Part shown: positions 43,182 to 51,691 of the stretch, piece after piece
Position numbering within the stretch: the first letter of the stretch is position 1
Layout of the letters: the number at the start of each line of letters is the position of its first letter
Source: Sphingobium cyanobacteriorum
GTDB taxonomy: Bacteria > Pseudomonadota > Alphaproteobacteria > Sphingomonadales > Sphingomonadaceae
Reading direction: 5' to 3'
Length of the DNA stretch: 64,000 bases
NCBI RefSeq assembly: GCF_030580935.1
Contig: NZ_JAUQOM010000002.1
Coordinates: 1 to 64,000 of the forward strand
Translations under genes and position numbers: made by a program
Notes under the pieces: generated by a model
Told to the model about the DNA's origin: nothing
The model's input: only the letters and a program-made list of their open reading frames with translations
Database searches by the model: none

Positions 43182-44954
43182 ATGCGCCCCGACATTCCCA
43201 CGCTTCTCCACGACATATTCGGTTTCACCGCCTTTCGCGGGGTGCAGGAACAGGTGGTGGGCCGCGTCATGGCGGGCCAGCCGACGCTGGCGATCATGCC
43301 GACCGGCGCGGGCAAGTCGCTTTGCTACCAGCTTCCTTCGGCCGCGCTCGACGGCTGCTGCGTCGTCGTTTCGCCGCTGATCGCGCTGATGCATGATCAG
43401 TTGCGCGCGGCCAATGCGGTGGGGCTGCGCGCCGCCAGCCTCACCAGCGTCGACGCTGACTGGCGCGAGACGCAGGATCGCCTCCGCAATGGCGATCTCG
43501 ACCTGCTCTATGTCGCCCCCGAACGCGCCAGTCAGGAACCGTTCCGCAACCTGCTGCGCGCCGCCAGGATCGCGCTGTTCGCGATCGACGAAGCCCATTG
43601 CGTATCCGAATGGGGCCATGACTTCCGCCCCGACTATCGCCTGCTGCGCCCGTTGCTGGACGAATTTCCCGATGTCCCGCGCCTGGCGCTCACCGCTACC
43701 GCCGACGCGCATACGCGCAAGGACATATTGGTCCAGCTCGGCATACCGGACGATGGCCTCATCATATCGGGCTTCGACCGGCCCAATATCCGCTACGCCG
43801 TCCATCCACGCGACGGGCTGACGCGGCAATTGTCCGACCTCGTCGCCGCCAACCCCGGCCCCGGCGTCGTCTATACCCAGACCCGCGCCGCGACCGAAAA
43901 GCTGGCCGAAACGCTCGGCCGCTCCGGCCGCTCGGTGCGCGCCTATCATGCCGGCCTCGACCCGGCGGTGCGCGCCCGTAACCAGGCCGCCTTCATCGCC
44001 AGCGAGGACATGGTGATGGTCGCCACCGTCGCCTTCGGCATGGGCATCGACAAGCCTGATGTGCGCTTCGTCGCGCACGCTGGCCTGCCCAAGTCGATCG
44101 AGGGCTATTATCAGGAATCGGGCCGTGCGGGGCGCGACGGCGAACCGGCGGTCGCCCATCTGTTCTGGGGTGCGGAGGATTTTGCCCGCGCCCGCCAGCG
44201 GATCATGGAACTGGACCAGAGCCGCCAGCAGGGTGAACGCGCCCGCATCGCGGCATTGGGTGCGCTGGTGGAAACCGCCACCTGCCGTCGCGCGATCCTG
44301 CTGCGCCATTTCGGCGAATCGCCACCGCCCAGTTGCGGCAATTGCGACAATTGCCTCTCGCCCCCCGCCAGCGTCGACGCCACCGAAACCGCGCGCAAAT
44401 ATCTCTCCGCCGTCTATCGCACCGGCCAGAGTTTCGGCAGCGGCCATATCGAAGCGGTGCTGACCGGCGCCCCCAATGACAAGGTGCGTGAGCGCGGCCA
44501 TGACAAAATCTCCGTCCATGGCATCGTGTCCGGGGATGAAGTTGCGCTGCTTCGCCCCGTATCGCGCGCGCTGCTGGTCCGCGACGCGCTGGAGACGACG
44601 GAGCATGGCGGCCTGATGCTCGGTCCCAACGCCCGCCCGATCCTGCGCGGGGAGGAGGAAGTCCGCATCCTGGTGCCGCCCAAGCGCGAACGGCGCGGTC
44701 GCAATGCCCGCAACGGCGCGGAGGCCAACCCGGTCGGCGATCCGCTGTTCGACGCGCTGCGCGCCTGTCGCCGCGAACTGGCGCAGGAAGCCGGCGTGCC
44801 GCCCTATGTCATCTTCCACGATTCGACGCTGCGCGAAATGGCGGAACAACGCCCGTCGAACATGCGCGAAATGAGCCACATCAGCGGCATCGGCCAGAAG
44901 AAGCTGGACGCCTGGGGCGATGCCTTCCTCGCCGCCATCCGGCCGTTTCTGTGA
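43182..44954 (+). CDS. recQ: ATP-dependent DNA helicase RecQ
   Basis: A 3'-5' helicase of recombination repair. The 590-aa protein has Walker A PTGAGKSLCYQ, the motif II region IDEAHCVSEWGHDFRPDY, LALTATADAHTR, QESGRAGRDG (motif VI), zinc-binding cysteines in ATCRRAILLRHFGE and CGNCDNC, a winged-helix RQC part and a C-terminal HRDC domain (DALRACRRELAQEAGVPPYV). The start at 43182 is chosen by the GAGG nearby and by family length. Confidence 0.93.
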   Translation: MRPDIPTLLHDIFGFTAFRGVQEQVVGRVMAGQPTLAIMPTGAGKSLCYQLPSAALDGCCVVVSPLIALMHDQLRAANAVGLRAASLTSVDADWRETQDRLRNGDLDLLYVAPERASQEPFRNLLRAARIALFAIDEAHCVSEWGHDFRPDYRLLRPLLDEFPDVPRLALTATADAHTRKDILVQLGIPDDGLIISGFDRPNIRYAVHPRDGLTRQLSDLVAANPGPGVVYTQTRAATEKLAETLGRSGRSVRAYHAGLDPAVRARNQAAFIASEDMVMVATVAFGMGIDKPDVRFVAHAGLPKSIEGYYQESGRAGRDGEPAVAHLFWGAEDFARARQRIMELDQSRQQGERARIAALGALVETATCRRAILLRHFGESPPPSCGNCDNCLSPPASVDATETARKYLSAVYRTGQSFGSGHIEAVLTGAPNDKVRERGHDKISVHGIVSGDEVALLRPVSRALLVRDALETTEHGGLMLGPNARPILRGEEEVRILVPPKRERRGRNARNGAEANPVGDPLFDALRACRRELAQEAGVPPYVIFHDSTLREMAEQRPSNMREMSHISGIGQKKLDAWGDAFLAAIRPFL

Positions 44955-45026
44955 ATTTTATCCCCGCCGCCCGACTTGAATCCTGACGATCTGTGGCGCA
45001 TGGCTCCGGCCAAAGGAGACACGCCC

Positions 45027-45455
45027 ATGTTCCGCAAGCTGACCGACCGTATCCTCGTTTCCCCGCAGATCACGATCGATCAGGTCGGTGAGGCCAAGGC
45101 GCAGGGCGTGACCGTCATCCTCAACAACCGCCCCGATGACGAGGAACCCGGCCAGGTCAACGGCGCGGAGATCGAGGCGGCGGCGAAGGCTGCGGGTATC
45201 GCCTATCTTGCCGTGCCGGTGTCGCATGGCGGCTTTGCGCCGTGGCAGCTCGACGGCATGGCCGCCGCGCTGGAACAGGCGGGGGACGGCAAGCTGCTGG
45301 CCTATTGCCGGTCGGGCACGCGCAGCACCCTGCTCTGGTCGCTGACCCGCGCCCGCGCCGGGGACAATGCCGATGTGCTGGCGGCCCAGGCGGCTGCGGC
45401 GGGCTATGACATCACCCCCGTCCGCCAGATCATGGACGCGCTGGCACCGCAATGA
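45027..45455 (+). CDS. TIGR01244 family phosphatase/sulfurtransferase-like protein
   Basis: A 142-aa protein of the family found alone or fused to beta-lactamase-like sulfide dioxygenases (Blh). It has the tyrosine-phosphatase-like fold with the P-loop CRSGTRS (Cys-x4-Arg type), and ILNNRPDDEEPGQ. AAGGAG lies 9 bp upstream of the start. It ends exactly where the convergent RamB-like gene ends. Often linked to sulfide metabolism, but alone here. Confidence 0.85.
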   Translation: MFRKLTDRILVSPQITIDQVGEAKAQGVTVILNNRPDDEEPGQVNGAEIEAAAKAAGIAYLAVPVSHGGFAPWQLDGMAAALEQAGDGKLLAYCRSGTRSTLLWSLTRARAGDNADVLAAQAAAAGYDITPVRQIMDALAPQ

Positions 45456-46859
45456 TTACACGCGCCGGAACGGGAAGGGCGCGGCCGTCCGTTCGTAACT
45501 GTGTAGGTCCAGCGCGCGCGTAACCGGGGGCAGCGCGCGGTCGGGGCAGCCGCGCCGTTCGCACAGATGGCAGGTCGGTCCGACGTGCGTTGCCTCACCC
45601 TTGTCCGGGTCGATGCCGTCGGCATGGACGATGCGGGGCGCATGTTTCGCCTCGCACCCCAGCGCGATCACGGTTCGTCCACGCGCCTCGCCCTGCGGCA
45701 GGCCGATCGCCAGCGTCACGAACCGCTTGCCTTCCAGCGTTTCGATGAGTTGCGGTGTCACCTGATCCGGCACATGGGCACCATGCGCGTCCCAGCGCGG
45801 GCAGGTGCCGCCGAAACGGGCGAAGGGCCAGGCTTCCCCGTCGAACCGCTTCGACAGGATGCCCGCCCGGTCGATCTTCGCCATGAAGAAGGGGATGCCG
45901 CGCGCGCCGGTGCGGTTCAGGCTGGTCAGGCGATGGGCGACCTGCTCGGTCGATGCGCCGAAACGGTCGCGCAACAGGGCGATGTCATGGCGGCTCTGCT
46001 CGGCCGCCTGCCGGAAACGGTCATAGGGCATGACCAGGGCGGCGGCGGCATAGTTGGTGAGCGCCATGCTGGCAAGGCGGCGGCTGTCCTCGTCGGGCGG
46101 CGCGGTGCGTGCGATCTGCGTCGCAATCGCCTCGGCCAGTTCCTGCGCGCAGAGGTGATAGGCGATGGCGAAGAGGCGCCCCGATGCCGCCAGCCGCTCG
46201 CTCAGCATCAGCCGCCGCCGGTGCATGTCATAATGGCGCAGCGTTCCCGCCAATATGTCGGCGCGCACGACCTGAACGGTCATGCCGTGCCGATCCTTCA
46301 GGCGCGCGCGCAGCTCCGCCTGCAACAGGCCGGGATCGTCGGGCAGGGCGGCGGCCAGGCTTTCCGCACCCGCGTCGATCTCCGCGAAATGGTTGCCCGA
46401 TCGCGCGATCGTCTCGCGCAGCCAGTCGACCGGCGCGACCAGTGGCGCGGGTCCGCCGCTGGTGATCGCTTCGCCCGGCAGGCGACGCAGATCACCCAGC
46501 GCGCGGTAGAAGCGGGCGATCGCCTCGCTGACGCCGGGATAATTTTCCGCGACCTCCAGCACCTCGTCGCGGGCGATGCCGATGTCGCGGACCAGCGCGT
46601 CGGACAAGATCTCGCTCAGTTCACCCGGCCCGCCATCGGCCGGGGTGGCGGTGAAGTCGCGAATATCGATGTCATAGGTGTTGGCGAGCCGCAGCAGCAT
46701 CTGCGCTGTCAACGGCCGCTGGTTGCGCTCCAGATGGTTGAGATAGCTGGGCGACACGCCCAGTTCTTCCGCCATGCGGGTCTGGTTCAGGCCCAGTTCG
46801 CGGCGCAGCACGCGCAGCTTGGGGCCAAGATAGAGTTTGCGATCGTTCAGCTCTGCCAT
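45456..46859 (-). CDS. RamB/ScfR-type short-chain fatty acyl-CoA regulator
   Basis: A 467-aa regulator with an N-terminal XRE HTH (8-62: LRVLRRELGLNQTRMAEELG, SPSYLNHLERNQRPL), a central ImmA/IrrE-like region (about 150-290) and a C-terminal DUF2083-type domain with cysteines (GGTCPRWDAHGAH, TCHLCERRGCPDRA). Relatives sense acyl-CoAs and control glyoxylate or methylcitrate genes. Its start codon lies inside a perfect palindrome, suggesting autorepression. No metabolic target gene is adjacent. Confidence 0.85.
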   Translation of the reverse strand: MAELNDRKLYLGPKLRVLRRELGLNQTRMAEELGVSPSYLNHLERNQRPLTAQMLLRLANTYDIDIRDFTATPADGGPGELSEILSDALVRDIGIARDEVLEVAENYPGVSEAIARFYRALGDLRRLPGEAITSGGPAPLVAPVDWLRETIARSGNHFAEIDAGAESLAAALPDDPGLLQAELRARLKDRHGMTVQVVRADILAGTLRHYDMHRRRLMLSERLAASGRLFAIAYHLCAQELAEAIATQIARTAPPDEDSRRLASMALTNYAAAALVMPYDRFRQAAEQSRHDIALLRDRFGASTEQVAHRLTSLNRTGARGIPFFMAKIDRAGILSKRFDGEAWPFARFGGTCPRWDAHGAHVPDQVTPQLIETLEGKRFVTLAIGLPQGEARGRTVIALGCEAKHAPRIVHADGIDPDKGEATHVGPTCHLCERRGCPDRALPPVTRALDLHSYERTAAPFPFRRV

Positions 46860-46896
46860 TTGGTCATTATGTCATAGAATGACATAATGACCAAAT
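46858..46896. promoter_or_regulatory. Perfect 39-bp palindrome over the RamB-like start codon
   Basis: Two 18-bp perfectly complementary arms (ATTTGGTCATTATGTCAT) surround a 3-nt centre. The left arm includes two bases of the start codon of the RamB-like gene (ATG at 46857-46859, minus strand). The block is AT-rich in a GC-rich genome. It very likely is the operator of this regulator and may also control the divergent 61-aa gene. No ribosome site is visible before the ATG, so the mRNA may be leaderless. Confidence 0.8.
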
Positions 46897-47000
46897 ATGA
46901 TTGTGACTGACGGCCACTCATCGGCCTTCCGCATTGGTGTTTAGCTGTATACTTCGTTGTTCATAGCCCGATCGATGGGCCAGCGACGAAGGACAAGAGG

Positions 47001-47186
47001 ATGACCACCGACACGATCGACCAGACCCAAGGCCACCCCCAGCCCGCTCGCTCGCGCGCGGTGTTCAGCCAGGAGGACTTCGGCCTGATCCGCACCGCCA
47101 TCGCCCATTATCTGCGCGAGGTTCAGGACCAGCCGGAATCGGTCAAATATGCCAATCTCTATCATCGGCTCGGCCGGGTCGCCTGA
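47001..47186 (+). CDS. Small conserved-looking hypothetical protein
   Basis: A 61-aa soluble protein (SRAVFSQEDFGLIRTAIAHY, LREVQDQPESVKYANLYHRL) predicted to be helical. GGACAAGAGG precedes the ATG, and a strong terminator follows 20 bp after the stop. It is divergent from the RamB-like regulator. The sequence has good codon usage and a clear start; function unknown. Confidence 0.6.
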   Translation: MTTDTIDQTQGHPQPARSRAVFSQEDFGLIRTAIAHYLREVQDQPESVKYANLYHRLGRVA

Positions 47187-47205
47187 ACGGCGCTGACCGA
47201 TGACG

Positions 47206-47237
47206 AAAAGGGCGCGGGATCACTCCCGCGCCCTTTT
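47206..47237. terminator. Bidirectional rho-independent terminator
   Basis: A perfect 14-bp stem (AAAAGGGCGCGGGA and its complement, 4-nt loop) with A-runs and T-runs on both sides. It serves the small upstream gene on the plus strand and the pit gene (stop 47260) on the minus strand. Confidence 0.9.
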
Positions 47238-47259
47238 GCATGGCCTCGGTGCCATTGGC

Positions 47260-48261
47260 TCAGAAGAGCTTGGTCAGCCCGTAAAAGGCCGCGCCGATCG
47301 CGGCGGCCGCGGGCAGGGTGACGACCCAGGCGACAATGATGCTCGACGCCACGTTCCAGCGCACCGCCGACAGCCGCCGCGACGCGCCCACGCCCACGAT
47401 CGCGCCGGTAATCGTATGGGTGGTCGACACCGGAATGCCCAGATGGGTCGCCATGAACAGGGTGATCGCGCCGCCGGTTTCCGCGCAGAAACCCTGCGCC
47501 GGGGTCAGCCGCGTGATCTTGGACCCCATGGTGTGCACGATTTTCCACCCGCCCAGCAACGTGCCCAGGCCCATCGCCGCCTGGCAACTGAGCACCACCC
47601 ACATCGGCACATGGAAGCCGCCGGTCAGCATCCCCTGGGAATAGAGCAGCACGGCGATGATCCCCATCGTCTTTTGCGCGTCATTGCCGCCATGGCCCAG
47701 CGAATAGAGCGAGGCGGACACGAGCTGGAGCTTGCGGAATACGCCGTCCGCGCCCTGCGGCGTGAAACGGCGGAAGATCCAACTGATCAGCAGCACCAGC
47801 ATCAGCGCCAGGAACAGGCCGACCGCCGGCGATATGACGATCGCCGCGCTGGTCTTGAACACGCCGCTCCAGACCACCGCGCCCAGCCCGGCCTTGGCCG
47901 TGCCCGCACCCAGCAGCCCGCCGATCAGCGCATGGCTGGACGATGACGGGATGCCCAGCCCCCAGGTGATGAGGTTCCAGGCGATCGCACCCATCAGCGC
48001 GCCGAAGATCACCGATGCATCGATGATGCTGGCGTCGACGATGCCCTTGCCCACCGTTTCGGCGACATGCAGGCCAAAGAAGAGGAAGGCGATGAAGTTG
48101 AAGAAGGCGGCCCAGGCGACCGCATATTGCGGTTTGAGCACGCGGGTCGACACGATGGTCGCGATCGAGTTGGCGGCGTCGTGCAGGCCGTTGAGAAAGT
48201 CGAAGGCTAGCGCGACGCCGATCAGCGCAACCAGCAGCGGAAAGGCGATATGGGCGTCCAT
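47260..48261 (-). CDS. pit: PiT family inorganic phosphate transporter
   Basis: A 333-aa low-affinity phosphate/H+ (or metal phosphate) symporter. It shows the duplicated PiT signature: FDFLNGLHDAANSIATIVST near the N-terminus and GGNDAQKTMGIIAVLL in the second half, plus IPSSSSHALIGGLLGA and IPVSTTHTITGAIVGVG. Nine nucleotides separate its start from the DUF47 gene stop, a standard DUF47-pit operon. Confidence 0.93.
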   Translation of the reverse strand: MDAHIAFPLLVALIGVALAFDFLNGLHDAANSIATIVSTRVLKPQYAVAWAAFFNFIAFLFFGLHVAETVGKGIVDASIIDASVIFGALMGAIAWNLITWGLGIPSSSSHALIGGLLGAGTAKAGLGAVVWSGVFKTSAAIVISPAVGLFLALMLVLLISWIFRRFTPQGADGVFRKLQLVSASLYSLGHGGNDAQKTMGIIAVLLYSQGMLTGGFHVPMWVVLSCQAAMGLGTLLGGWKIVHTMGSKITRLTPAQGFCAETGGAITLFMATHLGIPVSTTHTITGAIVGVGASRRLSAVRWNVASSIIVAWVVTLPAAAAIGAAFYGLTKLF

Positions 48262-48270
48262 GGGATGGGA

Positions 48271-49386
48271 TCAGGCGTGGTCGATGACCAGGCCGGAAAT
48301 CTCGTTGGCGACATCCTCGAAACGGTCCGTCACCTTTTCCAGATGGCTGTAAATCTCGTTGCCCACGATGAAGTCCATCGGATTGCCGGCACGCGCCTGG
48401 CTGTAGAGCGCCTTGAGACCCGCTTCATGCAACAGGTCGGCATGCCCCTCCAGCGTCACCAGCCGTTCGGTCAGCTCGTGCAGCCGCGCCGCATTGAGGT
48501 TGAGCGAGCGCAGCAGCGGCATGGCTTCCACGGTGATGCGGGCGCATTCCACGATCAGCGCGCTCATATCCTGCATCTGCGACGGAAATTCCGTCACCTC
48601 GAACAGGGCGATCGCCTTGGCGGTCTGGTTCATCTGGTCGATCGCGTCGTCCATCACGCCGATCAGGCCGGTGATGGCGCTGCGGTCGAACGGAGTGACG
48701 AAGATGCGGCGTACATCCTGCAACACGTCGCGGATGATGTCGTCCGCCTCATGTTCCTGATCGGAAATGGTCTTGATATGCCCGGCCATGTCCGGCCCGC
48801 CCTTCAGCAGCCTTGCGAGCGCGTCGGCGCCCGCGACAAGGGTGGCGGCATGATCCTCGAACTGTTCGAAGAAGCGCCCCTGCTTGGGCATCAGCGCATG
48901 AAACCAGCGCAGCATTCCAGTCCTTTCACGTTGCTTGTCGCGGATCGCCAGCAATAGGCGGATGAACCAGCCCGGATCGACGGGCGGTTCGCGGAAGGCC
49001 GCGATGATCGATTGCAGGTCGGGTTCGTCCACCGCCCGTGCCGCTTCGGCGACGGGGAACCAGCGCAATTCCCTCTGCCCCTGTTCGGGCCATTGCGTCA
49101 GGTGGCCAGTGACCGCAAGCGGAAAAACCTCGACCTCCGCTGCGCGCGACCCGCCCTTGCGCTTGCGCTTGTCATAACGGTAGCGGCCCAGTGGCGCGGG
49201 GCAGGCGATGCCGTGGATGCCCGCTTCCTCATAGGCTTCCAGTTCGGCGGCGCGGTGGCCGGCCAGCCCCTTGATCCGGTTGCCCTTGGGAATCACCCAG
49301 CGCCGCGTCTCACGCGATGTGATCAGCAGGATCTGCATCGATCCGTCGGCGGCGGTGGCATAGGGCAGGGCGGCGATCTGACGCAT
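48271..49386 (-). CDS. NUDIX hydrolase domain fused to DUF47 (PhoU-like) protein, possible internal start
   Basis: Continuous 371-aa frame. Residues 1-145 form a NUDIX domain (WVIPKGNRIKGLAGHRAAEL, EAYEEAGIHG; a slightly degenerate NUDIX box of the diphosphoinositol/polyphosphate hydrolase kind). Residues 158-371 are a full DUF47 domain (MLRWFHALMPKQGRFFEQF, EHEADDIIRDVLQDVRR, DRFEDVANEISG), the usual partner of Pit. The ATG at 48915 starts exactly where stand-alone DUF47 proteins start and has AAAGGA five bases upstream, so a separate 214-aa DUF47 protein may also be made. DUF47 proteins resemble PhoU and are thought to regulate Pit. Confidence 0.8.
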   Translation of the reverse strand: MRQIAALPYATAADGSMQILLITSRETRRWVIPKGNRIKGLAGHRAAELEAYEEAGIHGIACPAPLGRYRYDKRKRKGGSRAAEVEVFPLAVTGHLTQWPEQGQRELRWFPVAEAARAVDEPDLQSIIAAFREPPVDPGWFIRLLLAIRDKQRERTGMLRWFHALMPKQGRFFEQFEDHAATLVAGADALARLLKGGPDMAGHIKTISDQEHEADDIIRDVLQDVRRIFVTPFDRSAITGLIGVMDDAIDQMNQTAKAIALFEVTEFPSQMQDMSALIVECARITVEAMPLLRSLNLNAARLHELTERLVTLEGHADLLHEAGLKALYSQARAGNPMDFIVGNEIYSHLEKVTDRFEDVANEISGLVIDHA

Positions 49387-49462
49387 GGATCGCCTGTAAC
49401 GAAATTGTCATAATTGGCAAGGCCGGCGCGCCGCATCCACAGGCGCGCCGATGTGCGGGGCT

Positions 49463-51577
49463 TCAGAGTGACAGGCGTGCGGTCAGGCGGATGTCGCGCC
49501 CGGCAAGGGGGGCGTAATCCTTCAGGAAACTCGCCGCGCGCCGAGCCTCCACATCGAAGATGTTGTTGGCCGACAGGGTCAGCGTCGTGCGGCCATTATC
49601 CTTGAGTGGCTTCCACGACACGGATGCATTGACCAGGGTGAAGGCATCCGTGTCGGTTTCGGTCGCGGCGGTGCGGTTCTGTGCGAAATCATGCTCCACC
49701 TCGGCACGCAGGCTCAGGCGATCGCCCTGCGCTTCCAGCCCGCCCAGCAGGCGCATAGGTGGAATGCGCGGCGCGGGGCCGCTGCCGGTGATCGTCGCGC
49801 GGACATAGTCGGCGACGCCATCGACATTGATCGCATAGGTGCCGACCTGCGCCAGCTTGACCGTCGCTTCGGCCTCGAACCCCAGATAGCGGGCATCGGC
49901 CTGGTTATACTGGTAGCAGGGGAAGTCGAGCGCCACGCCGCCATTGGCCGCCATGCAGACCGAATCGGCCACCAGCGCGTCGTAGATGTAGCCGCTGAAC
50001 CAGTTGTGATAGGCGGACAGCGACACGCTGTAGCCGTCGCCCTGGCCGCGCAGCGTGCCTTCGATCCCCCAGCTTTTTTCCTTGGCGAAATCGGGATTGC
50101 CCAGCTCGAACGCCTGGGTGCCGGCATGATTGCCACGCGCGAACAATTCCTCGGCCGACGGCGCGCGCTCGGTACGGGACAGGTTCAGGCCCAGCCGCCA
50201 GCCGGGGACCAGTTCATGGCTGGCGCCGATCGAGCCGGACACGGTATCGAATGTGCGGCTATAGGCGGGGTTGAACAGGGTTTCGTCGGCATCGGCGCGG
50301 ACATCGGTATGTTCGAACCGCGCGCCGGCCTCGATCCGGGTGGTGCCCAGGTCCAGCGACTGGAGGGTGAAGAGGCCGAACTGGTCGGTCTGGTTGCGGG
50401 GCAGGAATTTCTCTTCGCCCACGACATGGAATTTGCGGGTGAAATATTGTGCGCCGATCGCGCCGTCCCATCCGCCGCGCCTGGCCTGCACCAGTTCCAG
50501 CCGCGATTCCATCGACTGGTTGTAGAAAGTCGTGCCGACCTCGCCCGTGTCCTCGATTTCCTGATGCTGGTAGTCGGCAAAGCCCGCGCGGAAGCGGATC
50601 GATTCCAGCAGGCCGCCATTGACCGGCACTTCCGCGCGCATGTCGACCCGGTCCTGCTTCATGTGCAGCCGCACCTGTTCCGCCTCGGCATCGGGGTCGA
50701 GCGCATAGCGGACCGGCACGCCATAGAAATTGTCGGTATGCGCGACCGAAAAGCCAAGGTTGCCGCCATCGGTGATCAGCGCCGCGCCGCCCGCGACCTC
50801 CCATGTCTCTGCGGCACTGTTGGGCAGCTTGCCGCGCAGGGTGGACAGGCCGGCAATGTCGGGGTCGCTGCTCGCCGCTGCCTGCGCGCGCAATGCGGGG
50901 GTCAATATATAGCCGCCCGTGTCGAGATTGCCGGTCTTGCTGTAGCTGCCGTCGACATGGACGACGAACTTGTCGCCCAGCGGCACTTCGATTTCGCCCG
51001 ACCCGGTGCGTTCATTCGATGCACTGCCATAGGTGCCGATGGCGTCGATATGGACCGGCTCGTCGGGCACGCGGCGCGGGATGCGGCTGTCGATCACATT
51101 GACCACGCCGCCGATCGCCGATGAACCGTAGAGGAGGGCAGCAGGGCCGCGGAGTATTTCGATCCGGTCGGCGGTCAGCGGATTGATTGCGACCGCGTGA
51201 TCGACCGAGGTGTTGGACACGTCGAAGCTGCCGATGCCGTCGGTCAGGATGCGCACACGCTCGCCCTGGAAGCCGCGCAGGATCGGGCGGGATGCATTGG
51301 GGCCAAAAGAGGTGGCCGATACGCCCGGCTGGCGGGCCAGAGTCTCGCCGATGCTGGTGCGCAGTTCGCGGGTCAGTTTCTCGCCGGTGACGACGGTGGT
51401 GCCGGATAATATGTCGCCCTGCTTGCGGGGGATGAGGGCGGTGACGATGATGTCAGCGCGCTGCGCATGATAAGGGGAGTCGGCAGTGTCGGTCGCACCA
51501 TCTTCGGCGAAGGCAGGAACGGCAAGGCACAGCACGGACAGGGCGCAACCTGCGCGCAACATCGGAAAGCGGGACAT
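49463..51577 (-). CDS. TonB-dependent outer-membrane receptor
   Basis: A 704-aa receptor with a signal peptide (MLRAGCALSVLCLAVPAFA), a plug domain (VVTGEKLTRELRTSIGETLA, NASRPILRGFQGERVRILTD, RIEILRGPAALLYGSSAIGG) and a 22-strand barrel ending in RDIRLTARLSL. It imports a metal complex, heme or another nutrient with TonB-ExbBD energy; the substrate cannot be told from the sequence. The start at 51577 is preferred, with 51586 as an alternative. An inverted-repeat block lies 33-58 bp upstream. Confidence 0.88.
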   Translation of the reverse strand: MSRFPMLRAGCALSVLCLAVPAFAEDGATDTADSPYHAQRADIIVTALIPRKQGDILSGTTVVTGEKLTRELRTSIGETLARQPGVSATSFGPNASRPILRGFQGERVRILTDGIGSFDVSNTSVDHAVAINPLTADRIEILRGPAALLYGSSAIGGVVNVIDSRIPRRVPDEPVHIDAIGTYGSASNERTGSGEIEVPLGDKFVVHVDGSYSKTGNLDTGGYILTPALRAQAAASSDPDIAGLSTLRGKLPNSAAETWEVAGGAALITDGGNLGFSVAHTDNFYGVPVRYALDPDAEAEQVRLHMKQDRVDMRAEVPVNGGLLESIRFRAGFADYQHQEIEDTGEVGTTFYNQSMESRLELVQARRGGWDGAIGAQYFTRKFHVVGEEKFLPRNQTDQFGLFTLQSLDLGTTRIEAGARFEHTDVRADADETLFNPAYSRTFDTVSGSIGASHELVPGWRLGLNLSRTERAPSAEELFARGNHAGTQAFELGNPDFAKEKSWGIEGTLRGQGDGYSVSLSAYHNWFSGYIYDALVADSVCMAANGGVALDFPCYQYNQADARYLGFEAEATVKLAQVGTYAINVDGVADYVRATITGSGPAPRIPPMRLLGGLEAQGDRLSLRAEVEHDFAQNRTAATETDTDAFTLVNASVSWKPLKDNGRTTLTLSANNIFDVEARRAASFLKDYAPLAGRDIRLTARLSL

Positions 51578-51609
51578 GAAGATCAACCCTTTGAGTCTGG
51601 TCTGATGTG

Positions 51610-51635
51610 ATCCTGTATCCAGGATGATACATCAT
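51610..51635. promoter_or_regulatory. Overlapping palindromes upstream of the TonB receptor
   Basis: ATCCTG/CAGGAT (4-nt spacer, 51610-51625) overlaps ATGATACATCAT (51624-51635). Position, AT-richness and symmetry suggest a repressor site such as Zur or Fur, but neither consensus is matched well enough to name one. Confidence 0.35.
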
Positions 51636-51691
51636 ATCAATACCGGTTGATCGCATTTCCGCTGCGGCGCGTCATTAAATCTTCGTCATGG

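Noticed and set aside
51600..51650. Zur box before the TonB receptor
   Set aside because: Symmetric AT-rich sequence is present, but it does not match a Zur consensus well enough to call; kept only as an unnamed operator.
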